From NCBI GenBank assembly GCA_003157895.1, contig PMKW01000198.1, positions 2,832 through 20,250 on the forward strand: DNA of 17,419 nucleotides, read 5' to 3'. Source of the DNA: Methanoregula sp. (GTDB lineage Archaea; Halobacteriota; Methanomicrobia; Methanomicrobiales; Methanospirillaceae). The position numbers were made by a program, and so were the translations under genes. Position 1 is the stretch's first letter. The number at the start of each line of letters is the position of its first letter. Shown here in pieces: positions 5,960 through 12,429 of the stretch. The notes below the pieces were generated by a model. It did not search any database and was not told the DNA's origin. It saw nothing but the letters and a program-made list of their open reading frames with translations.

Positions 5960-6043
5960 CCCCATTGCACCTCGTATGAGTAATTTCCCAACCCATCTGA
6001 CCGTTCTGACAGTAATTTTTCTTATCTATTGAGAATCCGATTA

Positions 6044-6070
6044 ATAAGTATTAAATAAAATAAAATTTTA
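6044..6070 (+). promoter_or_regulatory. AT-rich promoter of the small membrane protein
   Basis: A strongly AT-rich run (TATTAAATA at 6049-6057, followed by AATAAAATTTTA) breaks the otherwise GC-rich background. A TATA box near 6049-6057 would put the transcript start around 6078-6083, so the mRNA may be leaderless at the GTG (6083) or have a few bases before the ATG (6092). Confidence 0.5.
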
Positions 6071-6082
6071 GATCTCAGTGGT

Positions 6083-6475
6083 GTGTTTTATATGCTCTCA
6101 TATTTTAATCTCAATGAACGTTCAGAAAATGCAAACCAGAATCGGGCAAAGAATATCCGAGCAGCCGCACCTGAACCTGCTGCCGTGTCGCTCAGTGTCT
6201 TCCAGCAGATCTTTATGTATTTTGGAGTTGTCATCGGGGTAATCTTTAGTTCTACCGTAAACCTGTATAACCAGACCGGGACGGTCACATTCAACCTGCC
6301 TCTGGTCCAGATTGGAATCTCGTTTATCGTTGCTCTGGTGATCGTCCCCCAGGTGTACGAAAAACTCTCGGTCCGGGTAGATTCGCCCCTTATTGTCCAG
6401 TTTGGATTCTTCGTTATGAACGGGATCTCGTGGCAGGTCCTCTTTGGAACCGCCGCTAAAGCTATGGGTGCGTAA
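6083..6475 (+). CDS. Small three-helix membrane protein, unknown function
   Basis: 130 residues from GTG 6083; ATG 6092 is a near-equal alternative. After a polar N-terminal tail (1-36) there are three hydrophobic segments: about 39-62 (FQQIFMYFGVVIGVIFSS), 73-94 (LPLVQIGISFIVALVIVPQVY) and 102-126 (SPLIVQFGFFVMNGISWQVLF). No signal sequence, metal motif or named domain is recognised. The lack of a Shine-Dalgarno and the close AT-rich box suggest leaderless expression. It lies alone between repeat R2 and the truncated paralog. An integral membrane location is well supported; the function is not. Confidence 0.65.
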   Translation: MFYMLSYFNLNERSENANQNRAKNIRAAAPEPAAVSLSVFQQIFMYFGVVIGVIFSSTVNLYNQTGTVTFNLPLVQIGISFIVALVIVPQVYEKLSVRVDSPLIVQFGFFVMNGISWQVLFGTAAKAMGA

Positions 6476-6498
6476 GGGTAAGTGAGCCTTTTCATTAG

Positions 6499-6792
6499 GT
6501 AGATCCGAAGGTTCTGACCCTGAGCAGGCCGGAGCGGATCTCCTGCATCTCGATCATTTCGAAGATCACGGTCACGTTCGCGAGCGTCATGTATGCGCCG
6601 AAGATCCTCGCCGGTATCCCGGAACTCGTAGAGTATTACACAAAAGATCTCGCCCGGCTCCGGCTCATCGCCCGCGACGCGGCTGTCGCCAAGCTCTGGA
6701 TCCGGTCGCGGCACGGGACCTGGCGGTTCTTCCTGGTCACGCCCTCAGCGCTCGTTGAGATCGACCGGGAGGGGAGATCGGTTCTCTCCTGA
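6499..6792 (+). pseudogene. 5'-truncated paralog of the 1474-1845 gene
   Basis: After an in-frame TAG at 6496, the frame matches residues 24 onward of the 1474 protein nearly to the end: LTLSRPERIS..., SIISKI, TFASVMYAPKIL, EYYTKDLARLRLIARDAA, LWIRSRHGTWRFFLVTP and LVEIDREG. The first about 23 residues are replaced by unrelated sequence. The codon aligned with Met28 of the intact copy is CTG (6520). The first ATG is at 6589 (67 codons left), with no ribosome site, and would cut the conserved region in half. I therefore read it as a decayed copy, although a short protein from 6589 is possible. Similarity at DNA level remains high, with many third-position changes. Confidence 0.6.
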
Positions 6793-7069
6793 TCACCCCT
6801 CTTCCCGTCGGAAAAATTCGGAGTCCGTAATAAGCCCGGTTGTACCTCAATTGCCTCACCTCCCGGGCGGCAGAGGCAGTAATTCCGGAAAACACGGTAA
6901 TCCTGCCGGAACAATCCAGGGTACAACGGCGGGAATCCATGAGGCAGTATTTGGCAACGTTCCAGAAGGCAGGGGCAGGATGGCCCGCTGTTGCTGCAAA
7001 GGGGGAAATCGGGAGGAGGTTTTTCCATAGATGACAAGGTGACAGAACCAAAGAAAAGGTCCGACCCCG
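6793..7069. other. Gene-poor tail partly repeated from 1878-2260
   Basis: There is no supported gene. A 31-codon reading frame at about 6939-7034 overlaps it without a ribosome site. Blocks match, in order, the DNA downstream of the intact paralog: a GTCGGAAA block, CGGAAAACACGGTAAT-C-GCCGGAACAA, GGCGGGAAT, and GGGAGGAGGTTTTTCC (7011-7026) versus GGGAGGGGTTTTTCC (2189-2203). Confidence 0.5.
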
Positions 7070-8029
7070 TCAGGGGGTCGTTGGCGGGATAAGAGACGGG
7101 AGAGTCTCTGTCGGTGGCACGAGGGACGGGAGGGTCTCGGTCACGAGCGATGCCACGGGATGTTGCGTGGGTAACGGCGTGTCGCTGACATTCGGGGTCA
7201 GCCGTACGTGGAAGCTCGTGCTGCTGGTTTCACCCAGCGATTTGTCAGTTTCCTTCTGCGTGCAGGTCAGAACATATGCTGGACCGTCGCGGGAGAAATC
7301 CCTGGTCTCCCCGTTGTCATTGGGCTCACCGGTATCACAGCTGAATTCTTTCGTTGCATCTGAAGATATTGGTGTGACCGTATTGACTCCGGGGCCATTC
7401 TCGTTCTGAATGCCGGGGGGCTCAAAAATTTTCTCCTGGCCTGTTGCCGTTGCTTCTGACGTGATACGGACCCATAGCGTGTTATCAGGCTGTATTTCCA
7501 TCTCAAACTGGGCAGTGGAATAGGAGGCAGTGGAAGAATCGTCCTGGGTCCGGCCCTTTGAGTCCGCGATGTGACCTGTATCGGAATATGTCCCATCAAC
7601 CGGACCGTACTGGTCAGAGCCCAGATAATAATGGTACCCGGTATCCTCCCGCTCATAATTCACAAGAACCGGAATACTGCCCTGGAGATCCCATTTTGCC
7701 GAATCTGACTGGTCTTCAGTGAATGTACCACCTTCTTCCGTATGGGTGTATCTCGTCTTGCTGTCATCAGTCTCCGACCCGGTAAAGGTCGCCCGCCACA
7801 TCTGCGTTCCCGATGCACCGGAGGGCGGAAATTCCCCGCCGGTTCCTTCCGGCGCAATGCTCTCTTCCGGCGTACCGCCGGGGGTTGTGATAATTCCCGG
7901 CGATGCGTTCACCGGCATCTTTTTTCCGGGGGTCATTCCCGTGCATCCGGCTAGTACCATGGCGGCGATGACCAGTACAGCACCGATAAGGAAATACGGC
8001 GCTATCTTCACGCTTCGTCTACACCTCAT
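7070..8029 (-). CDS. Secreted lipoprotein with repeat C-terminus, unknown function
   Basis: 319 residues. The N-terminal MRCRRSVKIAPYFLIGAVLV, followed by IAAMVLAGC, is a classic lipoprotein signal with Cys29 as the lipid-attached residue, so the protein should be anchored outside the cytoplasmic membrane. A Gly/Pro/Thr-rich linker (about 30-80) precedes a Ser/Thr/Asp-rich domain with few hydrophobic runs and two cysteines. The C-terminus has the tandem ETLPSL-V/I-PPT repeat. The start at 8029 is preferred because CAGGAG lies 9 nt upstream. The ATG at 8038 abuts that site and would have no spacer, and the longer in-frame ORF to 8182 lacks support. A TATA box at 8076-8087 fits. No named domain is recognised; it is likely a surface protein of this lineage. 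Confidence 0.75.
   Translation of the reverse strand: MRCRRSVKIAPYFLIGAVLVIAAMVLAGCTGMTPGKKMPVNASPGIITTPGGTPEESIAPEGTGGEFPPSGASGTQMWRATFTGSETDDSKTRYTHTEEGGTFTEDQSDSAKWDLQGSIPVLVNYEREDTGYHYYLGSDQYGPVDGTYSDTGHIADSKGRTQDDSSTASYSTAQFEMEIQPDNTLWVRITSEATATGQEKIFEPPGIQNENGPGVNTVTPISSDATKEFSCDTGEPNDNGETRDFSRDGPAYVLTCTQKETDKSLGETSSTSFHVRLTPNVSDTPLPTQHPVASLVTETLPSLVPPTETLPSLIPPTTP
7073..7137 (-). repeat. Tandem 33-bp repeat encoding the lipoprotein tail
   Basis: The last part of the lipoprotein gene holds two imperfect 33-bp units, translating to ETLPSLVPPT and ETLPSLIPPT, with a half-unit (SLVTETLPSLV) before them. This is a short Pro/Thr-rich stalk-like or repeat-expansion segment. Confidence 0.6.
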
Positions 8030-8075
8030 CTGCAACATCTCCTGACGCAATGACAGACTGAAAATGCAATGCGGG

Positions 8076-8087
8076 AATATATAAAAA
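8076..8087 (-). promoter_or_regulatory. TATA box of the lipoprotein gene
   Basis: On the minus strand this reads TTTTTATATATT, about 47-58 nt before the preferred ATG at 8029. The predicted transcript start near 8055 leaves a leader of about 25 nt containing CAGGAG. Confidence 0.6.
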
Positions 8088-8174
8088 GGTGATATCCGGT
8101 TCCGCCAGGGTACTGATACGGCCAGATCTCCATCCCGCTCTCCCGCCAGCACCCCCTCCGCCACTCGCGTTCCG

Positions 8175-8289
8175 CCTCCCAAAAACGCAGCAGGTTACAG
8201 CGCCACGGAAAATGTCCTGTTTGCTGAAAATCCCGGGGTCCGGACTCCCGATCCGGATCGAACCGGGCCGGCCCCGTCCGGTAAATTTT
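8175..8289. repeat. Dispersed non-coding repeat, copy B
   Basis: The partner of copy A (937-1057), in the same orientation, lying between the divergent promoters of the lipoprotein gene and the toxin-antitoxin operon. The conserved blocks are CCTCCCAAAAA, TTACAGCGCCACGGAAAAT and CCGGATCGAACCGGGCCGGC. The region between blocks 2 and 3 has a different insertion (TTTGCTGAAAATCCC). Confidence 0.7.
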
Positions 8290-8330
8290 CTGGCTTCGCC
8301 TCCCCCTGTTGACGGATAGTGGTCAAGCAA

Positions 8331-8395
8331 TATGTTTATATTTCTCTACGTCGATGTTTGTACAACTGTGCAAACTTATACAGTTTGTACAGATA
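8331..8395 (+). promoter_or_regulatory. Toxin-antitoxin promoter with operator-like inverted repeat
   Basis: A TATA box, TATGTTTATATTTC (8331-8344), predicts transcription from about 8360-8365. An inverted repeat overlaps this point: TGTACAACTGT (8359-8369) and ACAGTTTGTACA (8380-8391), arms matching except for one extra base, spacer 10 nt. This is the usual position for autorepression by an antitoxin or toxin-antitoxin complex. The leader is long (about 105 nt to 8471) and holds a possible 19-residue GTG ORF (8401-8460). Confidence 0.55.
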
Positions 8396-8470
8396 AAAGG
8401 GTGAGCACGGAGGTTCATCCGGAAGAAATCAAACGCGTGGCATTGCATTCATTGGAGTGATATATAAAAT

Positions 8471-8701
8471 ATGGCACAGGTTTCAATAGAAAAGGTCGCG
8501 GACAAACGGGTAGCCGTAACGTCGAGTACGCATACTGCCCTTTGGGAAATCACGGGACCCGGGGAAACGCTTGGAGATACCATCGCGAGGCTCATTGAGG
8601 AGCATCATATGAGGGTGCTTGAGAAAGATCTCGATGAGATCGATGCGGTGGCACAGTATGTCCCCTGGGATAAAGTCAAAAAGGATATTGGCTTAGAGTA
8701 A
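8471..8701 (+). CDS. Antitoxin-like protein of a RelE/ParE-type pair
   Basis: 76 residues. The first half has a beta-strand plus helices resembling short ribbon-helix or DUF-type archaeal antitoxins: VAVTSSTHTALWEITGPGETLGDTIARLIEEHH (about 15-46), whose family pattern ends in pGEtxxdxIxrLIeeh. The acidic C-terminal tail (EKDLDEIDAV) with an amphipathic end could wrap the toxin. It is placed immediately before the toxin gene (18-nt gap), which is the main support. The operator-like repeat upstream suits self-regulation. Antitoxin identity is inferred from partner and pattern, not from a recognised named family. Confidence 0.65.
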   Translation: MAQVSIEKVADKRVAVTSSTHTALWEITGPGETLGDTIARLIEEHHMRVLEKDLDEIDAVAQYVPWDKVKKDIGLE

Positions 8702-8719
8702 TCGACGAGAGAGCAAAAG

Positions 8720-8992
8720 ATGGTTCACATTCAGATCTCGAATGAAGTAACAAAATACCTGAAAACACTCTCCGACAAGGATCAAAGGATTATTGGAGAA
8801 TATATCGACAGACTGAATGAACACCCGAACGCACCGGGAAACATCAAGAAGATGAAGACGAAAAAGCCGCGTTGGCAGCTCCATATCGGGTCTAAGTATA
8901 CGTTGTTCTATTTTGTCGACGGCGATAGCTTGTACGTCGACCATATGATGACGCAGGAACAGGCGCACAAACGGTATGGGAAATTCCTCTAG
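8720..8992 (+). CDS. RelE/ParE-family toxin
   Basis: A 90-residue protein with the RelE/ParE plan. A starting beta-strand (HIQISNEV) is followed by two helices (KYLKTLSDKDQRIIGEYIDRL), then NEHPNAPGNIKKMKTKKPRWQLHIGSKYTLFYFVDGDSLYVDHMM, in which the repeated strands and the WxLxxGxKYTLFY pattern are the family core. It ends with a basic tail. RelE members cleave mRNA at the ribosome and ParE members poison gyrase; the residues seen do not decide between them. The likely ribosome site is the purine-rich GAGAGAGC upstream of the ATG. It should be co-transcribed with the antitoxin. Confidence in the family is good; the target is open. Confidence 0.8.
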   Translation: MVHIQISNEVTKYLKTLSDKDQRIIGEYIDRLNEHPNAPGNIKKMKTKKPRWQLHIGSKYTLFYFVDGDSLYVDHMMTQEQAHKRYGKFL

Positions 8993-9128
8993 GGAAAAAT
9001 TCCCCCCATTAAATCTCATATTAAAATCTCTGCATAATCCAGCGTTTTTGTAATTATCATAATCTGCGACTCTCATCTGCATACCCGATCCTTCACCACA
9101 GCAGTGTCCGGATCCCGTTTTTGCAAAA

Positions 9129-9998
9129 TCAGATCTCCACAATCTCCCCGGTCCCGCCGTTGACAAAACAGTTGTAAGCGATACCGTTCATCGTGAGCCG
9201 GGTGCGGGACCTGACCGTCCCGTCAGTGCTCCAGGATGAGATCACCGCAGTGGTTTCAAGATACCTGCGCCCTTCGGAGGCGCCGGGAAGGACAGGGCGG
9301 TCGCTCCCGCTCAAACCGCCATAATTGTCGATGAGCAGGAAATTTTTTTCCGGTGCGCCGGTCCGGGCATCGATGAAATATCCCAGTTTGTCATGGTAGA
9401 GGTATACAATGCCGCTGTCGATTGTCGCAATGATGGTATCGTCCGTAAAGTCCATGCGCTTGAGGATCCTGTTGTCGCTCTTGTTCACGACATAGACGGT
9501 GCTTGGGTAAGGCACTCTGGTGTATTCGATCATCGCAACAACGGCTGTCTGTTCACTGCCTGCAACCAGCACGCCGGTTCCTGTGCCCGGGAGTTCGTAG
9601 GCAAGCGCAGAAGCAGGATGAGGGCTGCTGTCAAAGCCGTTGCAGGACTCCGGCAGCTGTACGCTCGTGCGATCAAAATGAGGCAGGACTGCATAGCTCA
9701 TAAAAAACAATATGAGCGCCGCAGCGAATACGGTGCCACCCGAAATAAGAAATGCCCGGTATTTATGTTCGCAGGACCGGGCAGCGCCTGCCGTTCCGGC
9801 GATGAGCGGGCCGCCGAAAAAAACCAGGGCTGCGAAAGGGTAAAACTCCGGACCCGGCTCATGGAGCAGGAGAATGTACGCCATGCCCCCTATGATACTG
9901 AACAGGGTACCGAAAATGATGCCCGGTGCCAGAGATGCATTTTGCATTAAATTCATTGCACCCGCTCTGGAGAAAACCTTCACGATAAGAAATTTCAT
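9129..9998 (-). CDS. Membrane-anchored protein with extracytoplasmic beta-rich domain, unknown
   Basis: 289 residues from ATG 9998 (alternative ATG 9956; the longer frame to 10091 is not supported). There are three hydrophobic segments: about 22-44 (ASLAPGIIFGTLFSIIGGMA), 53-75 (FYPFAALVFFGGPLIAGTAG) and 81-103 (RAFLISGGTVFAAALILFFM). After them come about 185 residues rich in beta-strand-like segments (TVYVVNKSDNRILKRMDF, IVYLYHDKLGYFIDARTG), possibly an irregular beta-propeller-like or PQQ-like fold. The C-terminus is FVNGGTGEIVEI. The start at 9998 is preferred because the TATA-like box and inverted repeat at 10025-10065 give a leader of about 20 nt. I do not recognise the family. Confidence 0.7.
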   Translation of the reverse strand: MKFLIVKVFSRAGAMNLMQNASLAPGIIFGTLFSIIGGMAYILLLHEPGPEFYPFAALVFFGGPLIAGTAGAARSCEHKYRAFLISGGTVFAAALILFFMSYAVLPHFDRTSVQLPESCNGFDSSPHPASALAYELPGTGTGVLVAGSEQTAVVAMIEYTRVPYPSTVYVVNKSDNRILKRMDFTDDTIIATIDSGIVYLYHDKLGYFIDARTGAPEKNFLLIDNYGGLSGSDRPVLPGASEGRRYLETTAVISSWSTDGTVRSRTRLTMNGIAYNCFVNGGTGEIVEI

Positions 9999-10024
9999 GG
10001 ACCTGTGGCGGTTACCGTCAATCG

Positions 10025-10065
10025 TTTTCCACCCCCTCCCGGAAAAATAATGCGAGGGTGGAAAA
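10025..10065 (-). promoter_or_regulatory. Promoter of the 9998 gene with flanking inverted repeat
   Basis: TTTTCCACCC (10025-10034) and GGGTGGAAAA (10056-10065) form a perfect 10-nt inverted repeat around a 21-nt centre that includes a TATA-like site, CATTATTTTTCC on the minus strand (10041-10052). The repeat therefore brackets the core promoter, as a TFB/TBP-blocking operator would. The predicted transcript start is near 10020. Confidence 0.5.
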
Positions 10066-10145
10066 GGACAATTCCCTCTATACCAGAGCAAATCCGGCCT
10101 TCCTCCGGCACTCTGCAGATTTCACGTACCCGGCCAAATTACCCC

Positions 10146-10158
10146 ACCTGTCACAGGT
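10146..10158. repeat. Short palindrome ACCTGTCACAGGT
   Basis: A perfect 13-nt odd palindrome in the gene-free stretch between the 9998 gene promoter and the 45-residue minigene. No neighbouring feature explains it. Confidence 0.35.
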
Positions 10159-10254
10159 CACTGACCCGGCAGGTGCACCAGATCCGTGTACAGGTATGGC
10201 GGGGGTGATCGGGTTTTTATGCAGGCCTGCCCCCTGCTGGCAGCCGCAGGAAAA

Positions 10255-10392
10255 TCACTTCTTCTTCTTATTGGATTTACCGGCAACACTTAACGCAATG
10301 GCGACAGCCTGTTTTTGTGGTTTTCCTTCTGCCATTTCAGTCCTGATATTCTCGCTAATCGTTTCCTTTGATGATCCTTTTTTTAACGGCAT
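10255..10392 (-). CDS. 45-residue basic small protein (conserved minigene type)
   Basis: The frame reads [20 protein letters not shown] and continues [26 protein letters not shown] good ribosome site, AGGAG, lies 8-9 nt before the ATG on the minus strand. The pattern KGSS-x-x-TIS-x-NI, then [16 protein letters not shown], recalls small proteins I remember from phage and bacterial genomes, here in an archaeal context; this cannot be checked without a search. It is strongly basic, with an N-terminal helix, a turn and a second helix, so nucleic-acid binding is plausible. It may form an operon with the doubtful ORF at 10542. Confidence 0.7.
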   Translation of the reverse strand: MPLKKGSSKETISENIRTEMAEGKPQKQAVAIALSVAGKSNKKKK

Positions 10393-10422
10393 AATTCTCT
10401 CTCCTGAATTTCTTCTCTGTTC

Positions 10423-10542
10423 TTATGTTCCCCGTGACTTACCTGCGATTACGGTAACAATCCGCACCTTCCCGTCAGGCAATGGATTTCCCTTGCATCC
10501 GGATCCACATTCCCCCGCATCATGCCACTCAGGTATTTTCAT
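10423..10542 (-). CDS. Possible 39-residue small protein upstream of the minigene
   Basis: The frame reads MKIPEWHDAGECGSGCKGNP and continues LPDGKVRIVTVIAGKSRGT. It has a CGSGC pair and a beta-strand-like KVRIVTVIAG. No ribosome site is visible, and AATATTTAA (10547-10555) lies directly before the ATG, which could instead be the TATA box of the 45-residue gene. It ends 30 nt before that start. Probability is moderate to low. Confidence 0.3.
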   Translation of the reverse strand: MKIPEWHDAGECGSGCKGNPLPDGKVRIVTVIAGKSRGT

Positions 10543-10683
10543 AGTCTTAAATATTCGGCTCAGGACAATTTGCTGAACTCAACTGTCTGCCTCAACACGG
10601 TTTCATAATTTTAAGCCATGACAACCGCTTTGTGAGATTTTTCAGGTATGCACATTTCCCCGGGAGTGCGGGGGGTGTATCTG

Positions 10684-10727
10684 AAAACCTTAAAACCTTT
10701 CTCACAATGGTTGATGCAAATTTTGCA
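10684..10727 (+). promoter_or_regulatory. Promoter region of the LEA-like/DUF2769 operon
   Basis: AAAACCTT is repeated directly in tandem (10684-10691 and 10692-10699); its CTTAAAACC part is a candidate TATA box. Downstream, TGCAAA-T-TTTGCA (10715-10727) is an odd palindrome near the predicted transcript start. TTGTGAGA (10630-10637) and TCTCACAA (10700-10707) are inverted copies bracketing the region. This leaves a leader of about 100 nt before 10819. Confidence 0.4.
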
Positions 10728-10818
10728 ACCAAGAGAGAGGTTAATCACCCGAAGCACTAGAAGATGGTGTGCTCCGCAAGGGAATGAAAACCCTGTCACG
10801 GAGAGGAGTTGGAAAATA

Positions 10819-11073
10819 ATGACTGACGATATAAACGTAAAAGCCCACAAGGCAGTCGATAACGCCCGGGTTGCTGTACATTCGGCGATTGATGATGCAT
10901 CGGTTGCGACCCATAACGCATTCAGGGGAAAAACGAACACAGAGAAAATCACCGATCAAGCAAAGGCAAGTATCCACAAATCCACAGACAATACAAAGAT
11001 CCAGGTCAGCAAATCCGAGGCCGATGCGAAAATAGCGGCACATGGATCCATATCTGAGATGAAGAAGAGGTAA
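10819..11073 (+). CDS. LEA-like 11-mer-repeat protein
   Basis: 84 residues, fully hydrophilic, no Cys, Trp or Pro. It is built from 11-residue units: VKAHKAVDNAR (7-17), VAVHSAIDDAS (18-28), VATHNAFRGKT (29-39), then AKASIHKSTDN (48-58), TKIQVSKSEAD (59-69) and AKIAAHGSISE (70-80). Regular A and H positions would give an amphipathic or right-handed coiled coil, as in group-3 LEA or apolipoprotein-like stress proteins. The ATG at 10819 is chosen from GGAG (10805-10808) and the repeat phase; the in-frame ATG at 10648 would add unrelated sequence. The next gene begins 6 nt after the stop, so one operon is likely. A protective role in desiccation, salt or membrane stress is only an inference. Confidence 0.65.
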   Translation: MTDDINVKAHKAVDNARVAVHSAIDDASVATHNAFRGKTNTEKITDQAKASIHKSTDNTKIQVSKSEADAKIAAHGSISEMKKR

Positions 11074-11079
11074 TGGGTA

Positions 11080-11397
11080 ATGGATACCTTTGAACAGATG
11101 ATGAAGGACGTAAAAGGAACATCACCGGCACAGCTCTCCAAGGATATGGAAAAATACAAGACCCTGTGTATTTGCGTGAAGTGCCCGACCTATACCACCT
11201 GTGCCAGGAATGCAAAAGAGCTTGTTTTCTGTTTAGTTGGAAAGAGTTTCATGTGCATTTCCGAGCAGAAAACCTGCATCTGTCCGACCTGTGCGCTCAC
11301 CCGGGAGTGTGGACTGAAACATACCTCATTCTGCATGACGGGAGCTGAGAAAGCCCAGCGCTATGAACATGCATTATGGGGAACAAAAATTCCCTAA
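11080..11397 (+). CDS. DUF2769 domain protein, cysteine-rich
   Basis: 105 residues. The family core is CICVKCPTYTTCARNAKELVFC, then GKSFMCISEQKTCICPTCAL, then CGLKHTSFCMTGAE. Ten cysteines fall in CxC/CxxC/CPxC-like positions across 30-85, typical of DUF2769, a domain known mostly from methanogens, with probable metal (Zn or Fe-S) binding but no assigned role. A helical N-terminus (MDTFEQMMKDVKGTSPAQLS) precedes it. Its start is 6 nt after the LEA-like gene stop, with no strong ribosome site, so translation probably depends on coupling. A short T6 tract (11409-11414) follows the stop. Confidence 0.85.
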   Translation: MDTFEQMMKDVKGTSPAQLSKDMEKYKTLCICVKCPTYTTCARNAKELVFCLVGKSFMCISEQKTCICPTCALTRECGLKHTSFCMTGAEKAQRYEHALWGTKIP

Positions 11398-11705
11398 TCA
11401 TTCTATTGTTTTTTATCAATGGTATTTTTGAGAAATCTGCTCTGGTGAAATCATTTGATAATCATTATGACGCTCTTTTTGGCTCTGCCCCCGCTGCTAT
11501 GGCATCCCCCGGTTGCGATTGTCCCGTATAACCTGTACGCAATCATGGAGAAATTTCCATTTAGGTAAATCCGGGGTATCGCAATGCGCCATGAGCCCCC
11601 AATGGAAGCAGGGTTGGTGCAAGGAAGGGGGGGAGATCATCACTAAAAAGAGGATTTCTCCCGAGCAGAGAAATTTAAAAAAACCCGGCCCCGACACGCA
11701 ACCTG
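11398..11705. other. Gene-free stretch between convergent units
   Basis: This stretch of about 308 nt lies between the DUF2769 gene and the end of the minus-strand PEGA gene. There is no supported gene. A 33-codon hydrophobic ORF from the ATG at 11467 has no ribosome site or promoter. A T-rich start (11398-11430) may terminate the DUF2769 transcript. I see nothing else. Confidence 0.5.
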
Positions 11706-12368
11706 TTATTCTTTCTCGTGCGGCGTGAGGTGGATAAAAAGCGAAACTCCTGCTGCGATGATGACGGTAAAAATACCAATTACGGCTATGAGAAAATTCG
11801 AGTTTCCGAGCAGTCCCGGATCCTGCGTAGGTATGAGTGTAGGGGTGACAGGGATGCTCACCGGAACGACCACGGTCGGAACCGGGGTCGGCGCCAGTGA
11901 CGTGATATGGTTCATGGGCTGGAGCGTTCCGTATCCCTGAGCCATCTGTCCCGGTACGACATAGATCGAGCCCTCGTAATTACCGTACCCGATCAACTCC
12001 AGCCGCAGAATATGGTTTCCCGCTGAGATCCCGTTCACGATTTTTGGGGTTGTCCCGCTATAGACTCCATCGATCAGGATACTGGCGCCGGGGGGGGATG
12101 AGTACACGGTTATGCTGCCGGTTGTTATGGTCTCCACGCCGGATATTGTCGGGTTTGCAGTAGTAACAGCTGTTGTCGGCTGGGTAACCGTGACCGTTGT
12201 TTCCATGGGTGTGGCGGTTGTCGGAGATGTGGCAATGGTTGTCGGAGATGTGGCAACAGTTGTCGCTGGTGTAGTGACATTGTCGGCACTGACGGGTAGT
12301 ACAATAATGAGGAGTATTGCGAGGAATACTGCGACGGGTATGACAGATTGTCCGCTTTCCTGTAACAT
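11706..12368 (-). CDS. PEGA-domain surface protein with C-terminal membrane anchor
   Basis: 220 residues. It has a signal segment (VIPVAVFLAILLIIVLPVSA, about 9-28) with likely cleavage after the SA, then a Thr/Ala/Pro-rich stalk with TTxATSP repeats (about 32-60). A PEGA domain follows at about 84-140: GSITVYSSPPGASILIDG, then YSGTTPKIVNGISAGNHILRL, then YGNYEGSIYV. A second Pro/Thr-rich linker precedes a C-terminal hydrophobic helix (NFLIAVIGIFTVIIAAGVSLFIH) and a short charged tail. The start at 12368 puts the signal sequence at the N-terminus; AGGA lies about 8 nt upstream. The longer frame to 12500 adds non-signal sequence. It is an envelope protein exposed outside the cell, perhaps S-layer-associated. 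PEGA domains are common in such archaeal surface proteins. Confidence 0.8.
   Translation of the reverse strand: MLQESGQSVIPVAVFLAILLIIVLPVSADNVTTPATTVATSPTTIATSPTTATPMETTVTVTQPTTAVTTANPTISGVETITTGSITVYSSPPGASILIDGVYSGTTPKIVNGISAGNHILRLELIGYGNYEGSIYVVPGQMAQGYGTLQPMNHITSLAPTPVPTVVVPVSIPVTPTLIPTQDPGLLGNSNFLIAVIGIFTVIIAAGVSLFIHLTPHEKE
12196..12279 (-). repeat. 21-bp tandem repeats encoding the Thr-rich stalk
   Basis: Units at 12217-12237 and 12238-12258 are identical over all but the last two or three bases, flanked by diverged units at 12196-12216 and 12259-12279. Each encodes seven residues of TTxATSP type. Length variation between strains would be expected. Confidence 0.65.
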
Positions 12369-12429
12369 TGATAAAATCCTGCCAGCTGGATTTACTGGTG
12401 ATTTCTTGTAAACGTTACATTGTTGTGAT

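Noticed and set aside
5976..6032. 18-residue hydrophobic ORF MSNFPTHLTVLTVIFLIY
   Set aside because: No ribosome site or promoter. Short hydrophobic frames arise easily in AT-rich DNA.
9393..9950. 185-codon + ORF
   Set aside because: It is antisense to the membrane-anchored protein at 9129-9998, whose hydrophobic segments and clear promoter make the minus-strand gene the true one.
10058..10576. 172-codon + ORF
   Set aside because: It is antisense to the 45-residue minigene, which has a strong ribosome site and a recognisable pattern. The + frame has no family pattern.
11467..11568. 33-codon hydrophobic + ORF
   Set aside because: No ribosome site, no TATA box at the right distance, and no recognised family.
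12196..12279. CRISPR-like short tandem units
   Set aside because: The units are directly adjacent, without spacers, and encode a Thr-rich stalk in frame.
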